Shown: positions 19,228-28,330 of the stretch, piece after piece
Position numbering within the stretch: the first letter of the stretch is position 1
Layout of the letters: each line of letters starts with the position of its first letter
From: Campylobacterota bacterium
Lineage (GTDB): Bacteria; Campylobacterota; Campylobacteria; Campylobacterales; Nitratiruptoraceae
NCBI GenBank assembly: GCA_009659895.1
Contig: PUXX01000092.1
Coordinates: forward strand, 1 to 52,383
Length of the DNA stretch: 52,383 nucleotides
Direction: 5' to 3'
Made by a program: the position numbers and the translations under genes
The notes under the pieces: generated by a model
The model's database searches: none
The model's input: only the letters and a program-made list of their open reading frames with translations
What the model was told of the DNA's origin: nothing

Positions 19228-20051
19228 ATAGACTCTTCGTCGCCTACAAACCTCCCTTTATCGGCTCCAACGCCTACCTCAACCGCCTCAAAAAGAGATA
19301 TGGAGTCAAGAAGGCTGGCTTTTCCGGCACGCTAGATCCTTTTGCCTGTGGAGCCCTGATCGTCGCCTTTGGGGCTTATACCAAACTCTTTCGCTTTTTG
19401 AAAAAAAGGCCCAAGCGTTATAGAGCCACGCTGTGGCTTGGAGCCAAAAGTCCTACTCTAGATATCGAGCAGATCCGACATATCACCCACACCCCCAAGC
19501 TTTGTGAAGAGAAAATCTCCCAGACACTTCAGAGCCTTGTTGGGGAGTTTCGCTATCGCCCGCCTCTTTATAGCGCCAAAAAGATCAAAGGTAAAAGGGC
19601 CTATGAGCTGGCCCATGAGGGCAAAGAGGTGGAACTAGAGGAGATTAGCTCCCAGATCTATGAGCTCAAGCTCCTCTCCTATCGTCATCCCTTTTTGACC
19701 TTCGAAGCGGAAGTGAGTGAGGGGACTTATATTAGAAGTCTGGGTGAGAGGATCGCCAAATCCTTGGGCCAAGAGGGGAGCTTGAGCTATCTAGAGCGCC
19801 TCAAGGAGGGAGCTTTTGAGTACCTAGGAGAAAAAGCCTTGGATCCTATTGATTATCTCATTACGAAACCAAACAGTACCACCCTCACACCCCAGCAGAT
19901 CTTCCAGGGTGCAAAAATCCCCCTCAAAAGCCTCCAGATCCAAGAGCCAGGTCTCTATCATCTCCTCTTCGATGAGTTCTTTACTCTTATAGAGATCGAT
20001 GCAAAAGGGGTGCACTACCTTCTCAATCAGATCCCCAGGAGCTTTTCGTGA
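19224..20051 (+). CDS. truB: tRNA pseudouridine-55 synthase TruB
   Basis: Makes pseudouridine 55 in the T-loop of tRNAs. The protein has 275 residues. Catalytic Asp38 is in GFSGTLDPFACG, preceded by KKRYGVKKAGFSG. The KGKRAYELAHEG segment and SEGTYIRSLGERIAKSLG are family hallmarks. The C-terminal PUA-like extension is short. The GTG start overlaps the uvrD stop, and its stop overlaps ispE's GTG by four bases. In Campylobacter I recall csrA lying between truB and ispE; here there is no room for it. Confidence 0.95.
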
Positions 20052-20794
20052 GAGCACCGGCAAAGATCAATATCTTTTTAAAGATCGTAGGAACTAGAGG
20101 CTCTTATCATGAACTGATCTCTAGATTTGTACGCTATGAAGATCTCTATGACCAACTAATGTTCATCCCGGGCAGCTTCGATCGCTTCACGATTCTTGGC
20201 ATGGATCTTCCAACCGAACACAATATCATCTACAAAGCCTATCTTAAGCTTTTGGAGCGCTTCCCAAAAATCGTCCCCTTTTTCAAGGAGCACGCCCTAA
20301 AGGTAGACAAAGCGATCCCCCAAGGAGCAGGTCTTGGGGGTGGCAGCAGTGATGCGGCTGCCTTTTTGCTCATGTGTCAAGAAAGGCTAGAACTCAATCT
20401 CAGCTCCCAAGATCTCATGAGCATTGGAGCATCCATAGGGGCCGATGTGCCTTTTTTCCTCAGCCAGCTCCCCTCAGCGAACGTCAGCGGAATCGGGGAG
20501 ATCATCGAGCCTTTCGAAGATGACATCCCTCCCCTGGAGCTCAAGCTCTTGCCCATCCACTGCGACACCGCCAAAGTTTACCAGAACTGGCGGCGCAACC
20601 ACCTGCGCTTCGATCTGCCTATGGCCCAAAAACTCACAGCGATGAAATCGAGCGAAATTTTGGCTACAATTGCGCCAACGAAAGCCAACGATCTCTACTC
20701 CAGCGCCTTGGATCTGTGTCCAGATCTAAGAAGATATCAAAAGGAGTGGTTTTTAAGCGGAAGCGGCAGCACGCTACTTAGGAGCAAAAGATGA
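20048..20794 (+). CDS. ispE: 4-diphosphocytidyl-2-C-methyl-D-erythritol kinase
   Basis: The GHMP kinase of the MEP isoprenoid pathway. It has 248 residues, against about 283 in E. coli. [10 protein letters not shown] at 4-13 contains the catalytic-site Lys, and the glycine-rich ATP loop [13 protein letters not shown] is at 91-103. The third GHMP motif is LSGSGSTLL near the end. The GTG start overlaps truB. The C-terminal region after the SGSG motif is very short, as in other epsilonproteobacterial IspE. It is coupled to smpB by an ATGA overlap. Confidence 0.94.
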   Translation: MRAPAKINIFLKIVGTRGSYHELISRFVRYEDLYDQLMFIPGSFDRFTILGMDLPTEHNIIYKAYLKLLERFPKIVPFFKEHALKVDKAIPQGAGLGGGSSDAAAFLLMCQERLELNLSSQDLMSIGASIGADVPFFLSQLPSANVSGIGEIIEPFEDDIPPLELKLLPIHCDTAKVYQNWRRNHLRFDLPMAQKLTAMKSSEILATIAPTKANDLYSSALDLCPDLRRYQKEWFLSGSGSTLLRSKR

Positions 20795-21243
20795 AAATCA
20801 TCGCCACCAACAAAAAAGCCTATCACGATTTTGAGATCCTTGAGAAATATGAGGCGGGCCTGGTCCTAGAGGGCAGCGAAGTCAAGGCGATACGGGCCGG
20901 CAGAGTCAACCTCAAGGATAGCTTCGTCAAGTTCGTCAAAGGGGAACCCTATGTCTTTGGGATGCATATTAGCCATCTAGACTCTGCCAATCCCCACTTC
21001 CGCCCCGACGAAAAACGGCCTAGAAAGCTGCTGCTCCACAAAAAACAGATCGATAAGCTTCTAGGCAAGACCAGCGAAAAGGGTTATACGCTTGTTCCTC
21101 TTCGGCTCTATTTCAACAACAAAAACATCGCCAAACTAGAAATCGCCCTAGCCAAAGGAAAGAGCCTCCACGACAAAAGAGAGAGCCTCAAGAAAAAGAT
21201 CATGGATCGAGAAGCTAGAGCGGCCATGAAGGATTACCGATGA
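20791..21243 (+). CDS. smpB: SsrA-binding protein SmpB
   Basis: SmpB binds tmRNA and brings it to stalled ribosomes for trans-translation. The 150-residue protein has the OB-fold core: [40 protein letters not shown], then HISHLD and [15 protein letters not shown]. It ends in the basic tail [29 protein letters not shown], which reads the empty mRNA channel. The tmRNA gene (ssrA) is not in the window. An SspB-like protein is encoded at 15679-16116. Confidence 0.97.
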   Translation: MKIIATNKKAYHDFEILEKYEAGLVLEGSEVKAIRAGRVNLKDSFVKFVKGEPYVFGMHISHLDSANPHFRPDEKRPRKLLLHKKQIDKLLGKTSEKGYTLVPLRLYFNNKNIAKLEIALAKGKSLHDKRESLKKKIMDREARAAMKDYR

Positions 21244-22553
21244 AGAAACTCCATGTCGTCTCCTTGGGCTGTACCAAAAACTTGGTGGATACGGAGGTGA
21301 TGCTAGCCAAACTCCCCGAATACACCATCACCCAAGATCCAGCCCAAGCTGATCTTCTCATCGTCAATACCTGTGGATTCATAGGAGCTGCCAAAGAGGA
21401 GAGTCTCCAGACCATCTTCAATCTCCACGCCCAGCGTAAAAAGGACTCTATCTTGGTCATGGCGGGCTGCTTGAGCGAGCGCTACAAAGATGAGCTCCAA
21501 CAAGAACTGCCAGAAGTCGATATCTTTACAGGTGTAGGCGACTACGCCAGGATCGATGAGCTGGTGCGCCAAAAGCGAAGCTCCTTTAGCGACCAGGTCT
21601 ATCTCATACAAAAAGAGGAGCGCCTCATCACCGGCTCCAACTTCCACGCCTATATTAAGCTTAGCGAAGGGTGCAATCAACGGTGCAGCTTCTGTGCCAT
21701 ACCCTCCTTCAAAGGCCTCCTCCAGTCCCGCCCCATCGAGGATATCGTCGCAGAGATAAAAAGGCTCGTCGATCGGGGCTTCGTCGATTTTACGTTCGTA
21801 AGTCAAGACAGCAGCTCCTATCTGCGCGATCATGGGATCAAAGAGGGACTTGTCAGACTCATCGAAGCAGTAGAGAAGATCGAAGGGATCAAGAGCGCTA
21901 GGATCTTGTATCTGTATCCCTCCACCACCACCCCCGCCATGATCGACGCCATCGCACAATCGTCTATCTTCGTCAACTACTATGAGATGCCCATCCAGCA
22001 TATCAGCGACCGCCTCCTCAAGCTCATGAAACGGGGCATCGGTGCACAAAAGACGAAAGAGCTTCTCTATCGGATGCGATCGGTTCCAGATTCCTTCTTG
22101 CGTACCAGCCTCATCGTAGGCCATCCGGGAGAGAGGGAGGAGGATGTGAAAGAGCTTGAGAGCTTCTTAGAAGAGTTCGATTTCGATAGGATCAACCTCT
22201 TCGCCTACAGCGACGAGGAGGGGACGAGCGCTTTTGAGATGGAAGAGAAGGTTCCCCCACAGCTTGTGGAGGAGCGTCTGGCCAGACTCGATAGGATCGT
22301 CAAAGAGAAGCTCCAAAAGAGCCTGGATCAAGATCTTGGCAAAGAGGTCGAGGCCTATTTGGAAGGAAGTAGTCAAGAGAGCGATCTGCTTCTTGGTGCG
22401 CGCAAAAAGATCTGGGCTCCTGAGGTGGACGGGGAGATCCTCATCAATGACTCTAAGATCAACGATCTTCGTATCGGATCACGCTACCATGTCCATATCA
22501 CCCAAAGAGCAGGAGAGAAGCTGGTTGGAACTCTTATACGAAAAGCTCCTTAA
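21240..22553 (+). CDS. rimO: Ribosomal protein S12 methylthiotransferase RimO
   Basis: A radical-SAM methylthiotransferase that modifies Asp in ribosomal protein S12. It has 437 residues. The N-terminal UPF0004 cluster cysteines are Cys11 (VSLGCTKN), Cys45 region (NTCGF) and the MAGCLSERY cysteine. The radical-SAM CxxxCxxC is at 145, 149 and 152 (GCNQRCSFC). A TRAM domain closes the protein. RimO, not MiaB, is indicated by [16 protein letters not shown] and [10 protein letters not shown]. The ATG overlaps smpB. A second family member, miaB, is 3 kb downstream. Confidence 0.95.
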   Translation: MKKLHVVSLGCTKNLVDTEVMLAKLPEYTITQDPAQADLLIVNTCGFIGAAKEESLQTIFNLHAQRKKDSILVMAGCLSERYKDELQQELPEVDIFTGVGDYARIDELVRQKRSSFSDQVYLIQKEERLITGSNFHAYIKLSEGCNQRCSFCAIPSFKGLLQSRPIEDIVAEIKRLVDRGFVDFTFVSQDSSSYLRDHGIKEGLVRLIEAVEKIEGIKSARILYLYPSTTTPAMIDAIAQSSIFVNYYEMPIQHISDRLLKLMKRGIGAQKTKELLYRMRSVPDSFLRTSLIVGHPGEREEDVKELESFLEEFDFDRINLFAYSDEEGTSAFEMEEKVPPQLVEERLARLDRIVKEKLQKSLDQDLGKEVEAYLEGSSQESDLLLGARKKIWAPEVDGEILINDSKINDLRIGSRYHVHITQRAGEKLVGTLIRKAP

Positions 22554-23553
22554 AAGGTCCAAAAATCTCCTGGCCTTCTCCGCCGGCAGCGATTCGAGCG
22601 CTCTTTTCTTTTTGCTCTTAGAGCACGATATCCCTTTTGATATCGCCATCGTTGATTACGGCACAAGAGCCCAAAGCATCAAAGAGATCGCCCACGCCAA
22701 AGATCTGGCCCAAAAATATGGCAAAAAGATCTATATCTCCCACGCCCCCTCTTTTCCTTCCAATTTTGAAGCAAGGGCCAGATCCTTTCGCTACCATTTC
22801 TTTGAGACGATCATAGCCAAAGAGGGGTATGATACTTTGCTTACGGCCCACCATCTAGACGATCAGTTTGAGTGGTTTTTGATGCAGCTCTCCAAAGGAG
22901 CGGGCCTTGGGGAGCTGGTGGGGTTGGAGCCTCTCCTGCACAAAAGAGGCTACAAGATCATACGACCCTTGCTCTTTCATACAAAAAAGGAGATCCTGGC
23001 CTATCTTGCCAATCGCCAGATCCCATACTTTCATGATGAGAGCAACGAGGATACTTCCTATTTTCGCAACTATATCCGCCACCACTACGCTAAACCTTTC
23101 ATGGAGGAGTTCGCCTTAGGGCTCAAGCGAAGCTTCGCCTACCTCCTAGAAGACAAAAAAGCCCTCCTCAGCCAGCTCTCCTATCGCCAGATCCACGACC
23201 TCTACATCGCCGCCAAACCCTCTACCCCAGGTCAGACTATGCGAGTGATCGATCGTATATGCAAAAAATTGGGCTATCTAGCCAGCGCTTCTCAAAAAAG
23301 GGAGATTCTACGTCAAAAAGAGGGGGTCTTGGCCGGATCTATCGCCTTTGGTATCACTCAAGATCTTATCTATATAGCACCCCATAGCCAAGAAAGAGTT
23401 CCTAAAAAAATCAAAGAGCGCCTACGAAGAGCCAAAATCCCGGCACCTCTTCGCCCCTATATCGCCACTGCCGGTATTGGGGTGGAGACTATCGAGCAAA
23501 ATCGTAGACTTTTGCAAAAAAATCGACTTCGATCCGATCGTCGATCTTTTTGA
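22525..23553 (+). CDS. tilS: tRNA(Ile)-lysidine synthase TilS
   Basis: Converts C34 of the CAU-anticodon tRNA-Ile to lysidine so that it reads AUA. From the TTG at 22525 it has 342 residues. I chose TTG because AGGAG (22511-22515) sits nine bases before it; an ATG at 22489 would give 12 more residues without a ribosome site. The PP-loop reads SAGSDS at 19-24 where SGGxDS is usual. TAHHLDDQFEWFLMQL follows, with RPLLFHTKKEIL and DESNEDTSYFRNYIR. The 3' end overlaps the convergent PilO-like gene by 65 bases. Confidence 0.92.
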   Translation: MELLYEKLLKRSKNLLAFSAGSDSSALFFLLLEHDIPFDIAIVDYGTRAQSIKEIAHAKDLAQKYGKKIYISHAPSFPSNFEARARSFRYHFFETIIAKEGYDTLLTAHHLDDQFEWFLMQLSKGAGLGELVGLEPLLHKRGYKIIRPLLFHTKKEILAYLANRQIPYFHDESNEDTSYFRNYIRHHYAKPFMEEFALGLKRSFAYLLEDKKALLSQLSYRQIHDLYIAAKPSTPGQTMRVIDRICKKLGYLASASQKREILRQKEGVLAGSIAFGITQDLIYIAPHSQERVPKKIKERLRRAKIPAPLRPYIATAGIGVETIEQNRRLLQKNRLRSDRRSF

Positions 23554-23965
23554 AACGTACCGGCTCCATGATCAAAATCCCTAGCGCATCCTGTTTGATT
23601 TTGTCAAAAAGCATGAAAAACTCCCTGGGCGAATCGACCATCATCACCACATGATACATCTCCTCTTGCGAAGAGATCTTTTGGATCTGAGCATCTGGAT
23701 CGATCTCTAAAATCGCCGTATGGAGACCCTTGAGTCTGCCTTGATCCAAATAGCGCACATATCCTATTTGGGATTGGAGTCTTTTTTGCAAGCTTTTATT
23801 GAGCTCCTCCATGTCCGATTTAAGTTTTTGCTGCTTGTGCACTCTATTGGTCAGCTCCACGTTTCGATCAAGTTCTGGTACCACCACAAACCAGACCAAA
23901 AAGCCTACAAAGAGTGTAAAAAAAAGCGCTATGAGCAGGATATGGAGCAGTGTCTTTTTTCTCAT
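23489..23965 (-). CDS. PilO/GspM-like inner-membrane protein
   Basis: A 158-residue protein with a very short cytoplasmic start, one membrane span (about residues 7-28), a coiled coil (about 35-75, NRVHKQQKLKSDMEELNKSL) and a small ferredoxin-like periplasmic region ending in VDFFAKVYDFAR. This layout is that of PilO/GspM, which pair with PilN/GspL to link a type IV pilus or type II secretion motor to the outer membrane. Its start overlaps the upstream PilN-like gene (ATGA). I recall hypothetical membrane genes in the same place before miaB in C. jejuni. Assignment is by architecture only; no pilus gene is nearby. Confidence 0.6.
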   Translation of the reverse strand: MRKKTLLHILLIALFFTLFVGFLVWFVVVPELDRNVELTNRVHKQQKLKSDMEELNKSLQKRLQSQIGYVRYLDQGRLKGLHTAILEIDPDAQIQKISSQEEMYHVVMMVDSPREFFMLFDKIKQDALGILIMEPVRFKKIDDRIEVDFFAKVYDFAR

Positions 23966-24909
23966 CGTCTCTCTTTATAGATAAGTCTAAATCGCAGCCC
24001 TTCATCTCCTCTTTCAAAGGCGACTCTGTGCAGATCATATTTTTGGGCCAGGCTCTTATCCACAAACTCCTCGATCTCCTTACGATCTAGCGTCACCCCC
24101 TCCAGTATCAAAGAGTCTCGATCAAAAATCGCCTTTTGGAGATAGCTTCTTGGGGGAATGAGATCGAAGACCTCCTTGATCTTGTTTTGGAGAATACTAT
24201 TTTGCTCTTCTAGCCGCTCGATCGTGGGCCGATATTTTTGGAGTCTCATGAGCAGAGCTTTATTTTCGTTGTTTTGATTGCCAATGGCTACCTGCTCCTT
24301 GAGATAACCCTGGATCTGCTCTTCTAGCAAAGCGTTCTTTTGGCTCAAGAAGAGTTTGATCAAGACCACCACCAAGATAATCGCAGCAGCAGCCAACAAG
24401 AGATTGCGCAAATATGTCCGCTCTTTTGGAGGCTGGATCTGGATCGACTGGATCGGCAAGCTCTTGAGACTCTCTTGCAGGGAGTGAAATTCTACGGGAA
24501 TAAGAAGCTCTTTTTGGATCTTCTCATGAGCTATGGGCTTGTCGGCGTAGATCTGGATAGAGTCGACAAAATCGGCATAGGGCAGTTCATAAAACTCTCG
24601 TAGCGCCAAAGCTATGATCGAGGGGAGCTCTTCGATCTTTTGGGGCACGATCTTCCAAAAGATTGGAACATCCTTTTGAAAAATCGCCATATAGATGTGA
24701 TTTGGCAGCACAAGAAGATAGAGGTTTCGATTTTTCGACCCTCTTTTGGCCACCTCAGCCAAAAAGACAAAAGGTGCCAAGAGGCTCGTGCGTGGATGCT
24801 CCTTGAAAAATCTAGCCAGCTCTTCTTGGTCGTACTGGACCCTCCATCGATCTCCCTTGGGATCGACAAAGACCTGGAGAGACTGCTTGTCGCTATCGAA
24901 AAATACCAT
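23962..24909 (-). CDS. PilN/GspL-like bitopic membrane protein
   Basis: A 315-residue protein not resembling any named family closely. Residues 1-160 are a soluble cytoplasmic domain without catalytic motif, 169-188 is one span (NLLLAAAAIILVVVLIKLFL), 190-245 is a coiled coil and the end is a small periplasmic mixed fold. A large cytoplasmic domain, one span and a periplasmic ferredoxin-like domain is the GspL or PilM-PilN layout. It is translationally coupled to the PilO-like protein. Upstream lies the DUF374 gene after 22 bases. A role in DNA uptake or pilus-like assembly is inference; an envelope-biogenesis scaffold is an alternative. Confidence 0.58.
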   Translation of the reverse strand: MVFFDSDKQSLQVFVDPKGDRWRVQYDQEELARFFKEHPRTSLLAPFVFLAEVAKRGSKNRNLYLLVLPNHIYMAIFQKDVPIFWKIVPQKIEELPSIIALALREFYELPYADFVDSIQIYADKPIAHEKIQKELLIPVEFHSLQESLKSLPIQSIQIQPPKERTYLRNLLLAAAAIILVVVLIKLFLSQKNALLEEQIQGYLKEQVAIGNQNNENKALLMRLQKYRPTIERLEEQNSILQNKIKEVFDLIPPRSYLQKAIFDRDSLILEGVTLDRKEIEEFVDKSLAQKYDLHRVAFERGDEGLRFRLIYKERR

Positions 24910-24931
24910 AATTTTTTCTTTTTTGGCGAAA

Positions 24932-25540
24932 TTAGGTGTATTGTAACATCTGATCCTTTATAAACGCTTTAGCTTCTTCTTGCTCCATCCCATCGATCTT
25001 CAAAGGCTCACCCACATAAAAATCGATCGTACTAAAGGGCTTTGGGATCATGAAGCGATCCCAGCTTCCAAGCCTCCAGCAACGATCACAACGATAAGCA
25101 AAAGGGACGATGTAAGCGCCGCTCTTTTGAGCTAGAGCTACGATACCGGGCGCTACGCTATAGATAGGTCCTCTAGGCCCATCGGGAGTGATGGCTACAT
25201 CATCTCCCTCCTTGAGCTTTCGTAAAGCCCCTATCAAGGCTTTAGCGCCCCCTTTCTTTGGCGATCCTCTCACCGCTCCAAAACCAAAATAGCTTATGAT
25301 CCTAGCGATCAGCTCCCCATCGAAATGCTCGCTGATCATCACCCATACCTTTCTTTTGGGCCGAACTCTTTTGTATAAAAATGGCTGCATCAAAAGATTG
25401 CCATGCCAAAAGGCGATGATGAGAGGCTCATCGGGGAGGGATCGAAGATGGTAGCGCTTTTTGCAGGTCAAAAAAAGGCCACGAATCAGCAGCGCTCCAA
25501 GGGGAGGAAGCAGCCACAAAAGCACTCTTTTTCTGAGCAT
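24932..25540 (-). CDS. DUF374 lysophospholipid acyltransferase-like membrane protein
   Basis: A 202-residue member of the DUF374 family, related to LPS/phospholipid acyltransferases. An N-terminal span (LLWLLPPLGALLIRGLFLTC) precedes IAFWHGNLLMQPFLY, with the His of the acyltransferase-like site, then the diagnostic TPDGPRGPIYSVAPGIVALA. The acceptor is unknown; a lipid A or phospholipid acylation role is inferred from the family. The ATG is one base after the miaB stop, so it belongs to the miaB operon. Confidence 0.82.
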   Translation of the reverse strand: MLRKRVLLWLLPPLGALLIRGLFLTCKKRYHLRSLPDEPLIIAFWHGNLLMQPFLYKRVRPKRKVWVMISEHFDGELIARIISYFGFGAVRGSPKKGGAKALIGALRKLKEGDDVAITPDGPRGPIYSVAPGIVALAQKSGAYIVPFAYRCDRCWRLGSWDRFMIPKPFSTIDFYVGEPLKIDGMEQEEAKAFIKDQMLQYT

Positions 25541-25541
25541 A

Positions 25542-26840
25542 TCACACGATCACTTCGCCCTCTAGCCCCAGTCGGCCGGGCTTGGTGATACGCACATCTG
25601 CAAACTTGCCCAAGAGCTCCTCGCTCCCTTTGACCTTGACGATCCAGTTGTTGTCAGTGCGACCAGCCACATAGCCTCCTGGTTTGAGCTCCTCAAAATA
25701 GACATTGTAGATCTTGCCAAGCTCCCTGGCGCTGATAGAATCAAGCATCTTTAGATGGAGATCTTGCAGATAAGAGAGTCTTTGGCTAGCGATCTCCTGG
25801 GGCACTTGATTGTCATAATCCTTCGCTGGCGTAAGAGGTCTAGGAGAATACTTGAAGCTAAAGATCTGCTCAAAGCCTACACGCTCAACCACATCGATGG
25901 TATGGGCAAAATCCTCATCACTCTCACCAGGAAAACCCACGATAATGTCGGTAGAGATCCTCACATCCGGCACCATCTGCCTAAGTCTGGCCGCTCGATC
26001 CAAAAACCACTCCTTGGTATATCCACGCTTCATGGCCCGAAGGATCTTGGTGCTGCCACTTTGCAAAGGCATGTGCATCGACTTGCAGATCTTGGGATTT
26101 GAGGCGAACTCTTCCAAAAACTTGTCATCCATATGGAGAGGATGAGGCGAGGTAAACCGAATCCGCTCCACCTCATCGATCTGGCTTACCATTCTCAAAA
26201 GATCGGTAAAATCGACATCTCGATCCCTGTCGCTAAAACGCCGCCCGTAGTTGTTGACATTTTGCCCCAATAAAAAGATCTCCTTCGCCCCCTTTTGGGC
26301 TGCCTTTTTGGCCTCCTGGACGATGAGCTCTGGTGGAATGGAGATCTCTTCTCCTCTCGTACTTGGCACGATACAGAAGGTACACTTCTTATCACACCCT
26401 ATGGAGATATTGACAAAGGCTTTGTAAGGGGAGCTGCGAAAGTCGCTAAAGGCGTAGGTACTCTCATCATAATCGATATCGACCTCCACGGCTTTGTCTT
26501 TGTGGATGATTTCAGTGATCTTACTGACATTCCTGGCTCCCAGGACAAAGCTCACAAAGGGGGCTTTTTTGATGATCTCCTCTCCTAGATGGCTTGCGGT
26601 ACAGCCACACACACCAATCTTTGCCCCCTCTTTTTTGACCTTGTTGAAGTAGCCGATCTCACTGAAGAGCTTGTGGACCGGCTTTTCTCGCACACTACAG
26701 GTGTTGATGAGGATCAGATCCGCTTGCGTCAGATCTGAGGTGAGCTCAAATTCCTCCTTTTGTGTCAGTTCAGCGATGATATGCTCGCTATCACGCACAT
26801 TCATCGCACATCCAAGGGTTTCGATATAGAGCTTTTTCAT
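25542..26840 (-). CDS. miaB: tRNA-2-methylthio-N6-isopentenyladenosine37 synthase MiaB
   Basis: A radical-SAM methylthiotransferase acting on i6A37 of tRNAs. It has 432 residues. Auxiliary-cluster cysteines are at 11 (TLGCAMN), 48 (NTCSVREK) and 80 (VCGCTAS), and the radical-SAM triad is Cys149, Cys153 and Cys156 (GCDKKCTFC). [10 protein letters not shown] and a C-terminal TRAM domain ([15 protein letters not shown]) are typical. MiaB is favoured over RimO by the [14 protein letters not shown] start. It overlaps the HP0268-like gene by four bases. Confidence 0.96.
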   Translation of the reverse strand: MKKLYIETLGCAMNVRDSEHIIAELTQKEEFELTSDLTQADLILINTCSVREKPVHKLFSEIGYFNKVKKEGAKIGVCGCTASHLGEEIIKKAPFVSFVLGARNVSKITEIIHKDKAVEVDIDYDESTYAFSDFRSSPYKAFVNISIGCDKKCTFCIVPSTRGEEISIPPELIVQEAKKAAQKGAKEIFLLGQNVNNYGRRFSDRDRDVDFTDLLRMVSQIDEVERIRFTSPHPLHMDDKFLEEFASNPKICKSMHMPLQSGSTKILRAMKRGYTKEWFLDRAARLRQMVPDVRISTDIIVGFPGESDEDFAHTIDVVERVGFEQIFSFKYSPRPLTPAKDYDNQVPQEIASQRLSYLQDLHLKMLDSISARELGKIYNVYFEELKPGGYVAGRTDNNWIVKVKGSEELLGKFADVRITKPGRLGLEGEVIV

Positions 26841-27082
26841 GCTAGAATATGCACCTCATAGATATAGTCGTTCTCATCAAGACCATATTTGACTTCTCGA
26901 AAATAGACGCTATACCCCTTTTGCTCAAAATACTCCACCAACTCCACCAAACTTTTATGAGAGTTCTCCCTATCAAAATAAAATATCTTATCTCCGCTCT
27001 TTTTTACCATCTCTTCGATCTTTTCTAGGGTTATCGTCTTTGGCTTGCTTTTTAGATCCTCTCTGGCCAGTTTGAGTTCCAT
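26837..27082 (-). CDS. HP0268-family small protein (putative nuclease)
   Basis: An 81-residue protein matching, from memory, the HP0268 family confined to Campylobacterota. The H. pylori member was reported to have nicking and RNase activity. The core [27 protein letters not shown] and the end [15 protein letters not shown] are the conserved parts. I placed the start at the ATG 27082, four bases after AAGGGA; an in-frame GTG just before it is too close to that site. It is first in the miaB operon, as in C. jejuni. Nuclease activity here is inferred. Confidence 0.8.
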   Translation of the reverse strand: MELKLAREDLKSKPKTITLEKIEEMVKKSGDKIFYFDRENSHKSLVELVEYFEQKGYSVYFREVKYGLDENDYIYEVHILA

Positions 27083-27114
27083 CACATCCCTTTTGGTGCT
27101 TTTTGTAATTTGTA

Positions 27115-27134
27115 ATTATATCAAAATTTGATAT
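27115..27134 (-). promoter_or_regulatory. miaB-operon -10 overlapping a 17-bp perfect palindrome
   Basis: TATAAT on the minus strand (27115-27120) serves the HP0268-like/miaB operon. It is overlapped by ATATCAAA-A-TTTGATAT (27118-27134), a perfect inverted repeat of two 8-base arms around one base. The palindrome lies between the divergent miaB operon and nusA, where a repressor could block the minus-strand promoter. Confidence 0.55.
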
Positions 27135-27160
27135 TAAACTAAATTGAAGACTTTTTTTTG

Positions 27161-27166
27161 TAAAAT
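27161..27166 (+). promoter_or_regulatory. Candidate nusA -10
   Basis: TAAAAT 58 bases before the nusA ATG, preceded by a run of eight T. No -35 at proper distance is evident. A roughly 55-base leader follows, ending in AAAGGATAGCGTT before the start codon. Confidence 0.4.
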
Positions 27167-27223
27167 TAGCAAGCTTCTCAATCCCCCGGTACATGCAATC
27201 AAGAGATTTTAAAGGATAGCGTT

Positions 27224-28330
27224 ATGGAAAAGATTATGGATATCATCGAATCTATCGCCCATGAAAAGGGTCTTAGTGTCGAAAAGGTGACCGAAGCGAT
27301 CAAAAAAGCTTTCGTCAACACCGCCAAACGTCTCTTGGGCGAAGATCTGGAGTTTGAGGCGGAGCTGGATGAAAAGAGTAAGAAGATGGCCATCTACCAA
27401 AAGGTCCAGGTCGTAGAAGATGAGGATGAGCGAGCCCAAACGGAACCTCAGCGCTATATCAAGCTCAGCGAAGCCAAAGAGATCGATCCGGACGTGGAGG
27501 TAGGAGATGAGCTGCGCTACCCAGTGGAGCTAGAGAAACTGGGGCGCACTGCTGCCATGCGCCTCCACAACGAGATCGAATACCATATCCAGCGCCTCAT
27601 CGAAGAGCAGCTCTTTGAAAAGTACAAGCAGCGTGTGGGCACGATCATCAGCGGTACCGTCACGAGGGTGGACGAGGATGAAAATACCTACGTAGAGATC
27701 GATGAGGTCAAAGGAGTCCTGCCTAGACGATACCGCATCAAAGGTGAGAGCTTCAAGGTAGGAGATGTCCTCAAGGCGATCCTAAGACGTGTCGTCATCG
27801 ACAAAGTCTACGGCATCTACCTAGAACTCTCTAGAACCACGCCAAAATTTCTAGAAGAGCTCTTAAAGCTGGAGGTCCCTGAGATCAAAGATGGTCTTGT
27901 CACCATCGAAAAGGTCGCTAGAATCCCGGGTGAGAGAGCCAAAGTAGCAGTCTCATCCCACAGCCCCAAGATCGATCCCGTGGGGGCTTGCGTGGGCGTC
28001 AAGGGAGTGCGAATCAATGCAGTAAGCAAAGAGCTCAAAGGAGAAAATATCGACTGTATCGAGTACTCCCCCGTGCCTGAGATCTTCGTGGCCAGGAGTC
28101 TTAGCCCAGCCATCATCACCTCAGTCAAGATCGAGGGAGACAAAGCGATCGTGACGCTCCCGCCCGATCAAAAATCCAAAGCCATCGGCAAAAACGGTAT
28201 CAACATCCGCCTAGCTTCCATGCTCACCGGCTATGAGATAGAGCTCGTGGAGAAGGGCTCGGCTATAGAGCAAAAACAAGAGGAGTCCCAAGAGCCCAAA
28301 ATCACCCTGGCCGATCTTTTCAAAGATTAA
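27224..28330 (+). CDS. nusA: Transcription termination/antitermination factor NusA
   Basis: NusA binds RNA polymerase and nascent RNA and modulates pausing, termination and antitermination. The 368-residue protein has the N-terminal polymerase-binding domain (1-125), an S1 domain (about 130-200, GTIISGTVTRVDEDENTYVE) and two KH domains (KVAVSSHSPKIDPVGACVGVKG and AIGKNGINIRLASMLTG). It lacks the C-terminal acidic repeats of E. coli NusA, as usual in this phylum. It is monocistronic: divergent from the miaB operon and overlapping the convergent permease gene by four bases, with no intrinsic terminator visible. Confidence 0.97.
   Translation: MEKIMDIIESIAHEKGLSVEKVTEAIKKAFVNTAKRLLGEDLEFEAELDEKSKKMAIYQKVQVVEDEDERAQTEPQRYIKLSEAKEIDPDVEVGDELRYPVELEKLGRTAAMRLHNEIEYHIQRLIEEQLFEKYKQRVGTIISGTVTRVDEDENTYVEIDEVKGVLPRRYRIKGESFKVGDVLKAILRRVVIDKVYGIYLELSRTTPKFLEELLKLEVPEIKDGLVTIEKVARIPGERAKVAVSSHSPKIDPVGACVGVKGVRINAVSKELKGENIDCIEYSPVPEIFVARSLSPAIITSVKIEGDKAIVTLPPDQKSKAIGKNGINIRLASMLTGYEIELVEKGSAIEQKQEESQEPKITLADLFKD

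Noticed and set aside
22234-22524. Upstream extension of tilS by up to 97 codons
   Set aside because: It overlaps rimO out of frame, has no TilS similarity, and a ribosome site places the start at 22525.
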